Counted from the first letter of the stretch, positions 1 to 9,622 are shown. The stretch: DNA of 44,472 bases from [Haemophilus] felis (GCA_002015125.1 MUYB01000031.1:1-44472), one strand, 5' to 3'. Numbers and translations: made by a program. The notes: a model not told the origin generated them from the letters alone.

Positions 1-173
1 TCAAGTGCTAAATGATAGCTAATGACTTCACGGATTTTACGATAAAACAAGATCGCTGAATTGGGCTGAATACCAAGTAAATCCGCTGCTGAACGAGCTG
101 TTACTTCTAGTACAAAAAACTCAAGGAGCCTTTTCTGTATAGATTTCTTTAATTTACAATGAGTTATCTTCAT
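1..173 (-). CDS. IS1595-family transposase, N-terminal fragment (runs off the window)
   Basis: Reading the minus strand from ATG at 173 gives 57 residues open to the window edge. The stretch FFVLEVTARSAADLLGIQPN followed by SAILFYRKIREVISYHLAL is the helical N-terminal region typical of IS1595-family (IS1016-like) transposases. This is family knowledge from memory, not a search. The catalytic core is outside the window. The perfect 19-bp IS end at 194-212 lies just upstream of the start, as expected for the 5' side of such an element. The C-terminal part of a second copy in the same orientation lies at the other end of the window. Confidence 0.8.
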   Translation of the reverse strand, partial: MKITHCKLKKSIQKRLLEFFVLEVTARSAADLLGIQPNSAILFYRKIREVISYHLAL

Positions 174-193
174 TTTTGTAGATTAACATACCA

Positions 194-212
194 GCTAATC
201 TACGTCAGCCCC
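194..212. repeat. Terminal inverted repeat of the left IS1595-family element
   Basis: The 19 bases are the exact reverse complement of 44316-44334, the end of the right-hand copy. They mark the outer, 5'-side end of the left element. The flanking bases differ between the two sites, as expected for two independent insertions. Confidence 0.8.
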
Positions 213-350
213 TTAATTTATTCTATGGGAGGGCTATTTGAATGGTATTTCGCCTATTTTGTTGCAGTTACCACGACTGAGACAATATTTTTATCGGTAA
301 ATATCAAGTTTGTTTCCGACGCCAGCGTGGCGTCGTTACAAATAATTACC
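213..350. other. Short intergenic gap between IS end and yadH
   Basis: No open reading frame of interest. A hairpin at 317-335 (7-bp stem cgacgcc/ggcgtcg, loop agcgt) lies just past the yadH stop. It has no clear U-run, so its role as a terminator is uncertain. Confidence 0.4.
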
Positions 351-1118
351 TTAACTCCGCAACCCAATCCCTTTGCGGATAAGGTAATAGGCGAAGCAGT
401 AAAGGCTGGTGATAAATAAGGACAATAAGACAAATGTGTAAAAGACGGGAATATCACTAAAACCAAGAAATCCATAACGGAAGCCATTGACCATATAGAC
501 GATAGGATTGATTTTAGATAGTAGTTGAAAAAATTCAGGTAATTGAGATAAAGAATAGAATACGCCACCCAAATAGGTTAACGGCGTTAACACAAAGGTT
601 GGGATTAAGCTAATGTCATCAAAAGAACGAGCAAAAACTGCATTAATTAATCCCGCTAAAGAAAAGGCTGCTGTAGTCATGAGTAGCGTCGCCAATAAAA
701 TACTCCAAGACTGAATTTGGAAAGATGTGAAAAATAATGAAACGAGAGTAACTAAAATACCGACGCTAATACCCCGAGCCATTCCGCCCGCGACATAGCC
801 TAAAATAATAATATGTGGCGAGGTAGGGGAGATGAGTAATTCTTCTACGTTTTTGGCGAATTTAGTGCTGTAAAAGGAGGAGGCGACGTTGGCAAAGGAA
901 TTGGTGAGCGCCGACATCATAATCAAGCCCGGTACGATAAATTGCATGTAGCTCACCCCTTGAATTTGCCCGATGCGACTGCCGATCAGTTGACCAAAAA
1001 TCACAAAATATAGACTCATTGTAATCACAGGTGGCACGAGGGTTTGCACCCAAATGCGAGTAAAACGGCGAATTTCTTTGCGTAAAATTGTATAAAATGC
1101 AATCCAAGGTTGTTTCAT
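351..1118 (-). CDS. yadH: ABC-2 type transporter permease, YadH family
   Basis: This 255-residue membrane protein has about six hydrophobic segments: after residue 25, and near 65, 110, 145, 175 and 235. It has the conserved ABC-2 block with PLTYLGGVFYSLSQLPEFF followed by NPIVYMVNGFRYG. Length and sequence fit the E. coli YadH family, the inner-membrane half of a two-gene exporter whose substrate is not established. It is co-directional with and 82 bp downstream of the matching ATPase gene, so the two probably form one exporter of the (ATPase)2-(permease)2 type. The 82-bp gap carries a short palindromic repeat, so the two genes are not tightly coupled in translation. Confidence 0.88.
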   Translation of the reverse strand: MKQPWIAFYTILRKEIRRFTRIWVQTLVPPVITMSLYFVIFGQLIGSRIGQIQGVSYMQFIVPGLIMMSALTNSFANVASSFYSTKFAKNVEELLISPTSPHIIILGYVAGGMARGISVGILVTLVSLFFTSFQIQSWSILLATLLMTTAAFSLAGLINAVFARSFDDISLIPTFVLTPLTYLGGVFYSLSQLPEFFQLLSKINPIVYMVNGFRYGFLGFSDIPVFYTFVLLSLFITSLYCFAYYLIRKGIGLRS

Positions 1119-1153
1119 TTTTTTCCTCTTATTATTCTGCTTTTTATTTCATA

Positions 1154-1184
1154 GGTACGTAGGATGGGCTTTAGCCCATCAATT
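1154..1184. repeat. Palindromic intergenic repeat between yadG and yadH
   Basis: GTACGTAGGATGGGCTTTAG continues into CCCATCAATT. The core 1163-1180 is a perfect palindrome (gatggg ctttag cccatc) and would form a hairpin in RNA. A GTAGGGTGGGCTTTAGCCCACC-like palindrome is widespread in intergenic regions of many Gram-negative genomes. That statement is from memory. It could act as an mRNA stabiliser or partial terminator inside the transporter transcript. Confidence 0.55.
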
Positions 1185-1200
1185 CAAATCATAAATCGCT

Positions 1201-2118
1201 TTACTCTGCTTTTTTATTCAGTGCCATTGAAACAAATAATTCTTCTAAGCGATTGGTTTTGTTACGCATACTCAACACTTCAATGCCTTGTTGTGCTAGT
1301 TGCGAAAACAGCGATGTTAAGCCTTGTTGACGATGCACTTCAATTTCTAGGCTGTTATCTTGGTTAGATAAAATCGGGTAGTCCGTTAAAGTGGGCGTAG
1401 GGGAGTCGGGTGCCAAATCCAAAATCAAAGTTTCCGTTTCTAACTGCGCTAACAGCGCTTTCATCGGCATATCAATCACCAGTTTACCTTGCTGAATAAT
1501 ACCAATGTGACGACACAGCATTTCCGCTTCTTCTAAATAATGGGTGGTGAGAATAATGGTGGTGCCTTGCTGGTTAAGCTCTTGCAAAAAATGCCACATG
1601 GTGCGACGCAATTCAATGTCCACGCCAGCGGTAGGTTCGTCTAAAATCAATAACTTAGGATTGTGCATTAAGGCTCGTGCAATCATCAAACGCCGTTTCA
1701 TTCCGCCCGACAAACGAATGGATTGCTGATGCCGTTTTTCCCACAAATCCAACTTTTTTAGCCAATATTCCGCGCGGCTCAAGGCTTCCTTGCGAGGAAT
1801 GCCATAATAGCCTGCTTGGTTCACGAGAATATCGATCACCAATTCAAATTGGTTAAAGTTAAATTCTTGCGGAACAACGCCCAGCATTGCTTTGAGCTGA
1901 TTTGGCTGTTGATCTAGATCGTAGCCAAAGACTTTCACTGTACCACCGCTTTTGTGTACAAGCGTGTTAATGATGCCGATAGTTGTGGATTTGCCCGCAC
2001 CGTTATGCCCCAATAAAGCATAAAAGTCGCCGTCTTTTACCTTGAGTTCAATACCGTTCAATGCGGTAACGCCATTTTTATATTGTTTGGTGAGTTGAGA
2101 TATTTCTAAGGCGTACAT
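1201..2118 (-). CDS. yadG: ABC transporter ATP-binding protein, YadG family
   Basis: The 305-residue protein has all nucleotide-binding motifs: Walker A GHNGAGKST at 37-45, signature LSGGMKRR, Walker B LLILDEPTAGVD and the switch histidine in LTTHYLEEAE. The last 80 residues form the C-terminal extension usual for ATPases that pair with ABC-2 permeases. It energises the YadH permease encoded next on the same strand. The start lies 2 bp after the epmC stop, so epmC-yadG-yadH are probably one transcript. The exported substrate is unknown. Confidence 0.9.
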   Translation of the reverse strand: MYALEISQLTKQYKNGVTALNGIELKVKDGDFYALLGHNGAGKSTTIGIINTLVHKSGGTVKVFGYDLDQQPNQLKAMLGVVPQEFNFNQFELVIDILVNQAGYYGIPRKEALSRAEYWLKKLDLWEKRHQQSIRLSGGMKRRLMIARALMHNPKLLILDEPTAGVDIELRRTMWHFLQELNQQGTTIILTTHYLEEAEMLCRHIGIIQQGKLVIDMPMKALLAQLETETLILDLAPDSPTPTLTDYPILSNQDNSLEIEVHRQQGLTSLFSQLAQQGIEVLSMRNKTNRLEELFVSMALNKKAE

Positions 2119-2120
2119 AA

Positions 2121-2657
2121 TTAAATCCGAGTAACATCAAATTGTTGCAAGTCAATAAGATCAACAGTTCCATAAAATGCACAAAGTGCTTTGCGTAAGG
2201 TTTCTGCTCGTTTTGGCAAGCCTTTTTCCGCATAGATTTTCACCTGTTCATATACTGCTTGTTTAAAGGGAGCGGTGTCGCCCGGCGTACCCTCTAAATT
2301 GTCTGCACTGGCGAAAAAACGAAAACCTGCGGCGTTAGATAAAATCCATTCAATGGCTTGCGGTTTGACTTCCACTTGTTCAAATAAACGTTGTTGTTGC
2401 TCGCTGCGCCCATCGGGTTCATACCAATAACCAAAATCTTCCAACTGACGACGTGCTTTGCCTGCGACGAGCCAATGGGCGATTTCGTGTAAACCGCTGC
2501 TGTAAAAACCACGTGCAAAATAAATGGCGTGATAAGGGCAGTGTTCATTGGCTGGCACATAAAGAGGTTCATCACCGCCTTTGACCAGTTTTGTGTTGTA
2601 TTCTTCGGCAAAACATTGGTTAAAAATGTTAATCAAATCTTCAATTTTATGTTCCAT
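2121..2657 (-). CDS. epmC: Elongation factor P hydroxylase EpmC (YfcM family)
   Basis: The 178-residue protein carries GFYSSGLHEIAHWLVAGKAR, with the HExxH metal site of the EpmC/YfcM family, and the family block EQVEVKPQAIEWILSNAAGF. EpmC hydroxylates the beta-lysylated lysine of elongation factor P, the last step of a modification that relieves ribosome stalling at polyprolines. I chose the ATG at 2657 (MEHKIEDL). The reading frame opens four codons earlier only at a TTG, and a GGA lies about 8 bases before this ATG. The other modification enzymes, epmA and epmB, are not in this window. It is the first gene before yadG. Confidence 0.88.
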   Translation of the reverse strand: MEHKIEDLINIFNQCFAEEYNTKLVKGGDEPLYVPANEHCPYHAIYFARGFYSSGLHEIAHWLVAGKARRQLEDFGYWYEPDGRSEQQQRLFEQVEVKPQAIEWILSNAAGFRFFASADNLEGTPGDTAPFKQAVYEQVKIYAEKGLPKRAETLRKALCAFYGTVDLIDLQQFDVTRI

Positions 2658-2673
2658 AAAAATATCCAAATAT

Positions 2674-2706
2674 AAAAAAACCGTTGTATTTGTCGTTACA
2701 ACGGTT
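2674..2706 (-). terminator. Rho-independent terminator after htpX
   Basis: A 10-bp perfect stem (2679-2688 with 2697-2706, aaccgttgta/tacaacggtt) with an 8-base loop. On the minus strand it is followed by a run of seven T. It ends htpX transcription just before the epmC start, so epmC must have its own promoter or depend on read-through. Confidence 0.85.
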
Positions 2707-2745
2707 AATTAAAAATTTAACGGCAAGAAGCTAATTCTAACCTAA

Positions 2746-3606
2746 TTACTTGAGAGAATCTAAATTTTGTAAAGCTTCAATGCGTTTTTCAAGAGGAGGG
2801 TGGCTCATAAATAATGCAGCTAATCCACCACGTTTTCCGTTAATAGCGAAGGCGGCAAGTTGACCTTCCATTTCTTGAGGTTCGTGCAATGTTTGTAAAT
2901 GTTTCAATGCTGCGATCATTTTGTGTTTATTTGTTAATTCTGCTGCGCCTGCATCGGCACGGAATTCACGCTGACGTGAGAACCACATGGCGATAATGCT
3001 GGCTAAAACGCCGAACACAATTTCCAACACCATTGAAATCATAAAGTACATTCCTGCACTGCTTTCACCATCACGATTGGTGGCGGCGACTTTTGCGATC
3101 ATTCGAGAAATAAAAATCACGAACGTGTTTAACACCCCTTGCAATAGCGTCATCGTGACCATATCGCCATTTTTAATATGGCTTACCTCGTGGGCAAGCA
3201 CGGCTTCTGCTTCGTCTCTGGTCATTGAGCGCAACAACCCTGTACTCACCGCCACAAGAGAGTTATTTTTGCTCGGACCTGTGGCAAAGGCGTTAACGTC
3301 CTCAGAATGATAAATCGCCACTTCAGGCATCGGCAAGCCCGCCCGTTCCGCTTGAGAACGCACTGTATTCATCAACCAGCGTTCCATTTCATTGCGAGGC
3401 TCAACAATCACCTCACCGCCCACAGAGCGCAGCGCCATAGTTTTGGATAAAAAGAGTGAAATAAGAGATCCGGTAAAACCAAACAAGGCTGCCATAATTA
3501 ACAGCCCAAGGGCATCTTGGGATTGAATCCCAGTGAGGCTCAGGATAATGTTGAATACAACGAGAACCGCCATATTGGTTGCAAGGAAAAGTAAAATTCG
3601 CATCAT
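2746..3606 (-). CDS. htpX: Membrane-bound zinc protease HtpX
   Basis: The 286-residue length is close to the family norm. Two hydrophobic segments (about 4-24 and 33-54) are followed by the M48 zinc site HEVSH at 139-143, two further membrane segments (about 156-173 and 190-210), and the third-ligand helix [12 protein letters not shown]. HtpX degrades damaged or misfolded inner-membrane proteins together with FtsH. Two in-frame ATGs (3606, 3603) follow an AAGGA ribosome binding site at about 3615. I keep the first. The gene is probably monocistronic, given the terminator behind it. The CpxR or heat-shock control known in E. coli is not visible here. Confidence 0.95.
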   Translation of the reverse strand: MMRILLFLATNMAVLVVFNIILSLTGIQSQDALGLLIMAALFGFTGSLISLFLSKTMALRSVGGEVIVEPRNEMERWLMNTVRSQAERAGLPMPEVAIYHSEDVNAFATGPSKNNSLVAVSTGLLRSMTRDEAEAVLAHEVSHIKNGDMVTMTLLQGVLNTFVIFISRMIAKVAATNRDGESSAGMYFMISMVLEIVFGVLASIIAMWFSRQREFRADAGAAELTNKHKMIAALKHLQTLHEPQEMEGQLAAFAINGKRGGLAALFMSHPPLEKRIEALQNLDSLK

Positions 3607-3716
3607 AGTAGAAAGTCCTTAAGGTTAACGTAAGTAAAAAATAAAAGAGCGGTTAATATAGTTATAAAATTGTTAAATTCAAGAGGGTGGCGCCAGCGCC
3701 CTAAAAATAAATTTCC

Positions 3717-4787
3717 TTACCACAAGTCCAATTGCTGCGACTGTTGAGAGGATGGCAAATACAAATGTAAGCCAATCAGTCGCACGCTACGTCCTTTTGC
3801 GCGTTGCCAAATTTGCGCTAACAGACGAATAAAAGTGACAGCGTCGCATTTAACTTCGCTTTTATCGAGAGTGGTAATCTGGAAATCTTCAAATTTCAGT
3901 TTCACCCCGATTCGACGCACTTGGCTTAAGGGAATAGTGGGACAGCTCGCCACAAAACGCTGGACTAAAATGGGGTAGAGCCGTTTCACAATTTCAACAG
4001 CCTGTTGTTCTTCTACAATATTTTGTAACAGGGTTTTTTCCACGCCTACGGATTTACGAATACGATTATTCTGCACCCCTCGTTCATCAATACCATGACT
4101 AAAATCCCAAATCCGTTGCCCCATTTTACCAAAATGCTGTAACAGTAAATTACGTTCAACTTGTTGAATATCCGCACAAGTATGCAAACCTAATTGTGCT
4201 AAAAGTTGCGTTGTCACTTTTCCCACACCTGGAATTTTTTTAAGGGGTAACTGAAAAATAAACGCATCTACTTGTTCAGGTTTAATCACAAATTGCCCAT
4301 TGGGTTTATTCTGATCAGAGGCAATTTTGGCTAAAAACTTCAATGGCGCCACCCCTGCAGAGGCTGTGAGATGCAATTCTTCAAAAATCGCTTGGCGAAT
4401 TTCTTGTGCAATCCAAGTGGCAGATCCTTGGCATTTTTCGCAATCCGTCACATCTAAATAAGCTTCATCTAAGGAAAGAGGCTCTATTTGATCGGTGTAG
4501 CGCTGAAAAATGTGGTGAATTTGCTGGGAAACCGCTTTGTATAGTGACATATTCACGGGCAATAAAATCAAATTCGGACATTTTTTTATGGCTTTTGCTG
4601 TGGGCATTGCGCTGTGCAAGCCAAATTTTCGCGCTTCATAATTGCACGTGGATAACACGCCCCGTTTTTGCGCCGAGCCACCCACCGCCACAGGTTTTCC
4701 CTGCAAACTAGGGTTATCACGAACTTCAATGGAAGCGTAAAAACAATCCATATCAATATGAATAATTTTACGTGGTTTCGGCATCAT
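3717..4787 (-). CDS. dinB: DNA polymerase IV (Y family)
   Basis: The 356-residue protein has the Y-family active site: IIHIDMDCFYASIE near residue 9 with the first metal-binding aspartates, and SLDEAYLDVT near 103 with the second acidic pair. It also has KFLAKIASDQNKPNGQ and the helix-hairpin-helix KKIPGVGKVT. It performs error-prone translesion synthesis. The C-terminal LYLPSSQQSQQLDLW looks like a divergent beta-clamp-binding tail (the QLxLF type). Two adjacent ATGs are possible starts. No clear LexA box was seen upstream. A GC-rich palindrome (3684-3703) lies just past the stop, with only a weak U-run. Confidence 0.95.
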   Translation of the reverse strand: MMPKPRKIIHIDMDCFYASIEVRDNPSLQGKPVAVGGSAQKRGVLSTCNYEARKFGLHSAMPTAKAIKKCPNLILLPVNMSLYKAVSQQIHHIFQRYTDQIEPLSLDEAYLDVTDCEKCQGSATWIAQEIRQAIFEELHLTASAGVAPLKFLAKIASDQNKPNGQFVIKPEQVDAFIFQLPLKKIPGVGKVTTQLLAQLGLHTCADIQQVERNLLLQHFGKMGQRIWDFSHGIDERGVQNNRIRKSVGVEKTLLQNIVEEQQAVEIVKRLYPILVQRFVASCPTIPLSQVRRIGVKLKFEDFQITTLDKSEVKCDAVTFIRLLAQIWQRAKGRSVRLIGLHLYLPSSQQSQQLDLW

Positions 4788-4955
4788 ATGAATTCAGTTT
4801 CAGACAGAAGGGGATTGTTCAACATCGCTTTTTATTCTAACACAATAAAACTGTATAAATAAACAGTTATAGATAGAGAAAATAGAAAAGTCTTCTTGCT
4901 AAATAAAATTGCGTAGCTTTATTTTTATCTGCATATAACATTCCAAATTATTCCT

Positions 4956-4977
4956 CAGATTTCACGTAGCGTTATCT
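4956..4977 (+). repeat. Left arm of 22-bp inverted repeat
   Basis: cagatttcacgtagcgttat followed by ct. It matches the reverse complement of 5538-5559 at 21 of 22 positions. A weaker same-orientation relative is at about 4908-4924 (tgcgtagctttat). Confidence 0.75.
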
Positions 4978-5464
4978 AAAGCAATTTTATATTTTATTTA
5001 TCACATCTTTAATTTTTCTTTACATTTTAGTTTATCAAGTTAATAACTTTAATAAAAAACACGTTACAAGGTATTGGTAAATCATTATTTCATCTTGTTT
5101 AAGAAGTATTAGTTACTTGTGTATAAGTCTGTGATTTTATTGATACGTAGTTTTTACTAACCTGATAACTTATTTCGCATAATATATATTATGTTAAATT
5201 AAATAAATAAAAATGTAACTTTTAAATGGTGATTTTTAATGACCTCTTTTAGCAAATGAGCAAAAATAACTTGTCGAAACAAAATAAGTGATAAATAAGA
5301 AAATTAAGAAAAATGAAATCTAAAAGTTAAAGAAAGGAATACAAGAAAAAAATAAGGAAGAAAGAGAAAGAAAAATTTATGTGATAAAAATAAGAAATTC
5401 AGAAATAATAAGAAGTGAAAAAAATAGGCTATAAAATTTGATTATTCTATTTGGATATGAAATT

Positions 5465-5485
5465 GACAACGCTACGTAAATTCTG
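5465..5485 (-). repeat. Additional copy of the inverted-repeat motif
   Basis: gacaacgctacgtaaattct followed by g. It differs at two positions from 5539-5559 and has the same orientation, 74 bp away. Confidence 0.65.
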
Positions 5486-5537
5486 CAAATAAATTTAGGT
5501 CAATCTGTGTTGTAGAAAGAAATGAAGTGAATATCTC

Positions 5538-5559
5538 AGATAACGCTACGTAAAATCTG
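5538..5559 (-). repeat. Right arm of 22-bp inverted repeat
   Basis: agataacgctacgtaaaatc followed by tg. It is the reverse complement of 4956-4977 with one mismatch. The arms are about 560 bp apart. Confidence 0.75.
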
Positions 5560-5586
5560 ATAAAAAAGTAAGATAAAACTTGCTAG

Positions 5587-5620
5587 AAAATAAAAACGCC
5601 ACAATATAACTTGTGACGTT
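5587..5620 (-). terminator. Rho-independent terminator of the ribH-dapB operon
   Basis: A 10-bp stem (5595-5604 with 5611-5620, one G-U pair) and 6-base loop. On the minus strand it is followed by TTTTTATTTT. It lies 28 bp past the dapB stop. Confidence 0.75.
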
Positions 5621-5647
5621 GTCGCTTTTATTGGCAATGATTTTCAA

Positions 5648-6475
<828 letters not shown>

Positions 6476-6478
6476 TCA

Positions 6479-7108
6479 CTATGAATAAATATGATGAATT
6501 TCTGTTATACCAATATATATTAAATATCCGCCAAACAGCAGAAAAATTATACCTGCAACATTATCAATATAACGACTGTATTGGGTATAAAACTGCTTCA
6601 CATGAGAACGAGAAAATAATACAGAAAGTAGATAAAAGTATAAAAAAGTTTCTACAATGATAATTGATAAGGCGCTAAGAACTTGCCATATCTCGGTTAA
6701 ATTGACCAAAACCAAAGACATCACACTGGCAAAATAAATAACTGCTTTAGCATTAGATAAATTAATAAATAGCCCCTTAACTAATTCTTTTTTAAAGGAA
6801 TTATCCTTAGATTTTTGGAATTTCTCAAAAGTTACGTTGTTACGGATATTAATCATCAACCAGCCTAAATAAGCCAAATAGCTACCGCCTAAAGACATCA
6901 CAAAGCTATGTAGCATCGGTATTGTAGTAAACAAAATGGCAAGCCCGAGTATTGATGCAAGTGCCCAAAAGGTAACGCCGATAGTGATGCCGATTACCCC
7001 CGCTAGAGCATTTTTACGAGAACCGCTAGCAGATAAACGGCTCACATAAAAGAAATCAGGACCGGGAGTAATTAAACCGAAAAAATGAACGATAATTAAA
7101 TTAATCAT
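6479..7108 (-). CDS. LysE/RhtB-family amino-acid exporter
   Basis: The 209-residue, strongly hydrophobic protein has about six membrane segments. The family signature lies near the N-terminus (LITPGPDFFYVSR), followed by NALAGVIGITIGVTFWALAS, and NLSNAKAVIYFASV is the conserved mid-protein motif. It belongs to the LysE superfamily (RhtB/RhtC type), which exports amino acids or their analogues. The exact substrate cannot be read from sequence. It lies between pgpA (8 bp gap) and dapB (18 bp gap) in an operon, the same arrangement as in H. influenzae. The neighbouring lysine-pathway gene makes a basic amino acid conceivable, but RhtB-type members favour threonine and homoserine. Confidence 0.85.
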   Translation of the reverse strand: MINLIIVHFFGLITPGPDFFYVSRLSASGSRKNALAGVIGITIGVTFWALASILGLAILFTTIPMLHSFVMSLGGSYLAYLGWLMINIRNNVTFEKFQKSKDNSFKKELVKGLFINLSNAKAVIYFASVMSLVLVNLTEIWQVLSALSIIIVETFLYFYLLSVLFSRSHVKQFYTQYSRYIDNVAGIIFLLFGGYLIYIGITEIHHIYS

Positions 7109-7116
7109 ACAAGAAA

Positions 7117-7602
7117 TTAGATAAAGCTATGTAAAGCATAAATAGTCAGGATTGCATAAATAGCCGCTAGAACATCATCAAACATAATCCCAAAGCCGTT
7201 TTCTAACTTGTCATCGAAATAACGAATAGGATAAGGCTTCAGAATGTCAAAAAAACGGAATGTGATAAAAGCAACAATGTACCAAAGAAAAGAATGTGTA
7301 GGTAATACAATTAAAACCATGAAAATACCCACAATTTCGTCCCAGACAATAGCACCATGATCATGAATTTGCATGTCATCCGCTGTTTTTTGACATAAAT
7401 AGATGCCAATGAAGAAAAAAGCGAAGGTTAAAAAGGCGAAATAAATAGGATTAATGACCTGTAACAACAGAAAACCTAAGATCAAACCAACGAGAGAACC
7501 CCATGTTCCCGGCGCTTTAGCTATCAAGCCAGAACCAAATCCAAGGGCTAAAAAATGAATTGGATTCCGCAAGCTAACGAGATCTAAAGGATTTTTTTCC
7601 AT
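7117..7602 (-). CDS. pgpA: Phosphatidylglycerophosphatase A
   Basis: The 161-residue membrane protein has the PgpA hallmarks ALGFGSGLIAKAPGTWGSL at 18-36, WDEIVGIFMV near 87, FRFFDILKPYPIRYFD near 115 and GFGIMFDDVLAAIYA near 136. It removes the phosphate from phosphatidylglycerophosphate to make phosphatidylglycerol in the inner membrane. It is followed after 8 bp by the exporter gene and preceded by thiL at 39 bp, the thiL-pgpA order common in gamma-proteobacteria. Confidence 0.95.
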   Translation of the reverse strand: MEKNPLDLVSLRNPIHFLALGFGSGLIAKAPGTWGSLVGLILGFLLLQVINPIYFAFLTFAFFFIGIYLCQKTADDMQIHDHGAIVWDEIVGIFMVLIVLPTHSFLWYIVAFITFRFFDILKPYPIRYFDDKLENGFGIMFDDVLAAIYAILTIYALHSFI

Positions 7603-7641
7603 TTAAGCACCATAATTTTGAAGAGGAAGCTAAGAGAAATT

Positions 7642-8649
7642 TTAGGATTTAAAATGTTCAAATCCTACTCTGCAGTTTATATCTACATTTTGGCCATTTC
7701 GTTGAAAATGAATGCGTTTTTTATTATTCGGATTAGTCCCACGAATTTGACCGATACAAGTATATTTAACGCCGATATTGGCTAAAGTTCGATCTAATTT
7801 TTGACGATTTTCATCAGGCACGGTAAAGCAAAGTTCATAGTCTTCCCCACCACTCAACGCAAACTGCTCTGCTTTTTCTTGAGCATAACATTGAATTAAT
7901 TGCCCAGATAAAGGCAATTTATCTAAATGAATAACCGCACCACAGTTACTACGTTGCAAAATATGTCCTAAATCCGCAATTAAACCATCGGAAATATCAA
8001 TAGCGGCATTAGCCAATGAAGATACAGATAATTCTAAACCTAGCAACACTCTCGGAGTTGGACGGAGATGGCGTTGTATTAAATATTGTTGAGCTTCACT
8101 AAAGGTAGTCAGTGTTTGAGCTTGTTGCTGAAAGAGTAAATCTAGCCCGGCGGCGCTATCACCTAAACAACCAGATACATAAATCCAATCGCCAACTTTG
8201 GCGCTATGACGACACATCGCTTTACCTTTGGCGATAATACCTTGTGCCGTAATAGTAATCGAAAGGTTGCCTCTAGTGGTATCTCCACCAATAAGATCCA
8301 CATTGTAGTGATCTAAAATAGAGAAAAAGCTTTGACTAAACTCTGCTAACCAGGGTTCATTGACCTCTGGAAGCGTTAAAGCGAGAGATACCCAAGCAGG
8401 CTCTGCCCCCATAGAAGCCAAATCACTTAGATTTGTTGCAACAGATTTATAGGCTAAATCTGCTGCTGAAATAGAAGGGAAAAAATGAACATTTTCCACC
8501 ATTGTATCGGTGGTTATGGCTAAACGTTGATTATGACGCAATTCAGTAATAGCACAATCATCGCCAATTGATAGCACAACATCTTTACGTTGTTGACGCT
8601 TCGAGGCGGTAAAATAGCGTTGGATTAAATCAAATTCACCAATAGCCAT
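7642..8649 (-). CDS. thiL: Thiamine-monophosphate kinase
   Basis: The 335-residue protein belongs to the PurM/ThiL ATP-binding superfamily. It shows the N-terminal GEFDLIQRYF, the metal-binding GDDCAI near 28, LSDLASMGAEP near 77, DLIGGDTTRGN near 120, DISDGLIADLGHI and the C-terminal GGEDYELCFTV. It phosphorylates thiamine monophosphate to thiamine diphosphate. It starts 15 bp after nusB and is co-transcribed in the ribH-nusB-thiL-pgpA order. Length is near the E. coli enzyme (about 325). Confidence 0.95.
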   Translation of the reverse strand: MAIGEFDLIQRYFTASKRQQRKDVVLSIGDDCAITELRHNQRLAITTDTMVENVHFFPSISAADLAYKSVATNLSDLASMGAEPAWVSLALTLPEVNEPWLAEFSQSFFSILDHYNVDLIGGDTTRGNLSITITAQGIIAKGKAMCRHSAKVGDWIYVSGCLGDSAAGLDLLFQQQAQTLTTFSEAQQYLIQRHLRPTPRVLLGLELSVSSLANAAIDISDGLIADLGHILQRSNCGAVIHLDKLPLSGQLIQCYAQEKAEQFALSGGEDYELCFTVPDENRQKLDRTLANIGVKYTCIGQIRGTNPNNKKRIHFQRNGQNVDINCRVGFEHFKS

Positions 8650-8664
8650 ATTTATTCCATTTAA

Positions 8665-9093
8665 CTACTTACGGGATAAAGCCGGGGCGACTTTATCTAA
8701 AACACCATTAACGTATTTATGGCTATCGTCTGCACCAAATACTTTAGCAACTTCAATAGCTTCATTAATCACAACTTTATAAGGTACATCTAATTCAAAC
8801 TGAAGCTCATATACCGCCAAACGCAAAATAGCGCGTTCAATGGGATCAAGTTCTAATACATCGCGATCTAAATAAGGAGACATGGTGTTATCTACTGCTT
8901 CGACATTTTGCGCTGTTTGGCGAAATAATTTACGGAAATAAGCAACATCAACACCTTGCAAGTCTTGTTCTGTTACAAAAGCTAACTCAATTTCCGCAGG
9001 AGCATTTTTAGAAACATACCAAGAATATAAGGCTTGCACCGCACATTCTCTAGCTCGACGACGTGGAGATAATTTTTTCATTTGTTTTGTCAT
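8665..9093 (-). CDS. nusB: Transcription antitermination factor NusB
   Basis: The all-helical protein has the RNA-binding arginine-rich start [17 protein letters not shown] and the family C-terminus [20 protein letters not shown] followed by [16 protein letters not shown]. NusB with NusE binds boxA RNA for rRNA antitermination. I take the ATG at 9093 ([10 protein letters not shown]), giving 142 residues, because the H. influenzae protein begins at the equivalent place. An upstream in-frame ATG at 9123 would overlap ribH by 14 bases and add ten unconserved residues. Confidence 0.93.
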   Translation of the reverse strand: MTKQMKKLSPRRRARECAVQALYSWYVSKNAPAEIELAFVTEQDLQGVDVAYFRKLFRQTAQNVEAVDNTMSPYLDRDVLELDPIERAILRLAVYELQFELDVPYKVVINEAIEVAKVFGADDSHKYVNGVLDKVAPALSRK

Positions 9094-9109
9094 AGAATCA
9101 GTATTTTTA

Positions 9110-9583
9110 TTATGCGTTATCAATTTGCTTTAACAAATTAATCATTTCTAATGCAACTAACGCCGCTTCAGCGCCTTTATTGCCTGCTTTTGTGCCTGCT
9201 CGTTCAATGGCTTGTTCAATATTTTCTGTGGTGATCACGCCAAAAGCCACTGGAATGTCTGCATTCATTGCAACTTGACCTAATCCACTACTTGCTTCCC
9301 CAGCAACATATTCAAAATGTGCTGTACCGCCACGAATTACCGTGCCTAATGCCACAATACCATCATATTTTTTACTTTCTGCTAAACGACGTGCAACCAA
9401 AGGTAATTCATAAGCTCCTGGCGCTCTCACCAAAGTAATGTTCTCTTCTTTTACTTCGCCAATGCGTTTGAGTGCATCTAAAGCACCTTCTAATAAACTT
9501 TCATTAATAAAACTGTTAAAACGAGCGATCACCACTGCGATTTTAGCTTCTGGTGCAGCAATTTTGCCTTCTAATATCTTCAT
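9110..9583 (-). CDS. ribH: 6,7-dimethyl-8-ribityllumazine synthase
   Basis: The 157-residue protein has the lumazine-synthase motifs [38 protein letters not shown] with the substrate-binding region, [20 protein letters not shown] with the catalytic histidine, and [17 protein letters not shown]. It condenses the ribityl-aminouracil intermediate with dihydroxybutanone phosphate in riboflavin synthesis and assembles into a 60-mer or pentamers. It is the first gene of the minus-strand operon, with an AGGA site 7 bases before ATG. No FMN riboswitch is seen upstream. Confidence 0.96.
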   Translation of the reverse strand: MKILEGKIAAPEAKIAVVIARFNSFINESLLEGALDALKRIGEVKEENITLVRAPGAYELPLVARRLAESKKYDGIVALGTVIRGGTAHFEYVAGEASSGLGQVAMNADIPVAFGVITTENIEQAIERAGTKAGNKGAEAALVALEMINLLKQIDNA

Positions 9584-9622
9584 ATTTTTTCCTGATAAGT
9601 TGAATGGATAAAACGAGTGCGA

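Larger units (their letters stand above)
4788..5647. other. AT-rich 860-bp gene-free gap with dispersed inverted motif
   Basis: No reading frame of useful length occurs on either strand. It lies between dapB and dinB, which run in the same direction. It contains the dapB terminator at its left-to-right end, several copies of a motif around CGTAG in both orientations, and a strongly purine-biased stretch. Candidate explanations are a decayed gene, a small mobile element remnant or a protein-binding region. Nothing identifies it firmly. Confidence 0.6.
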
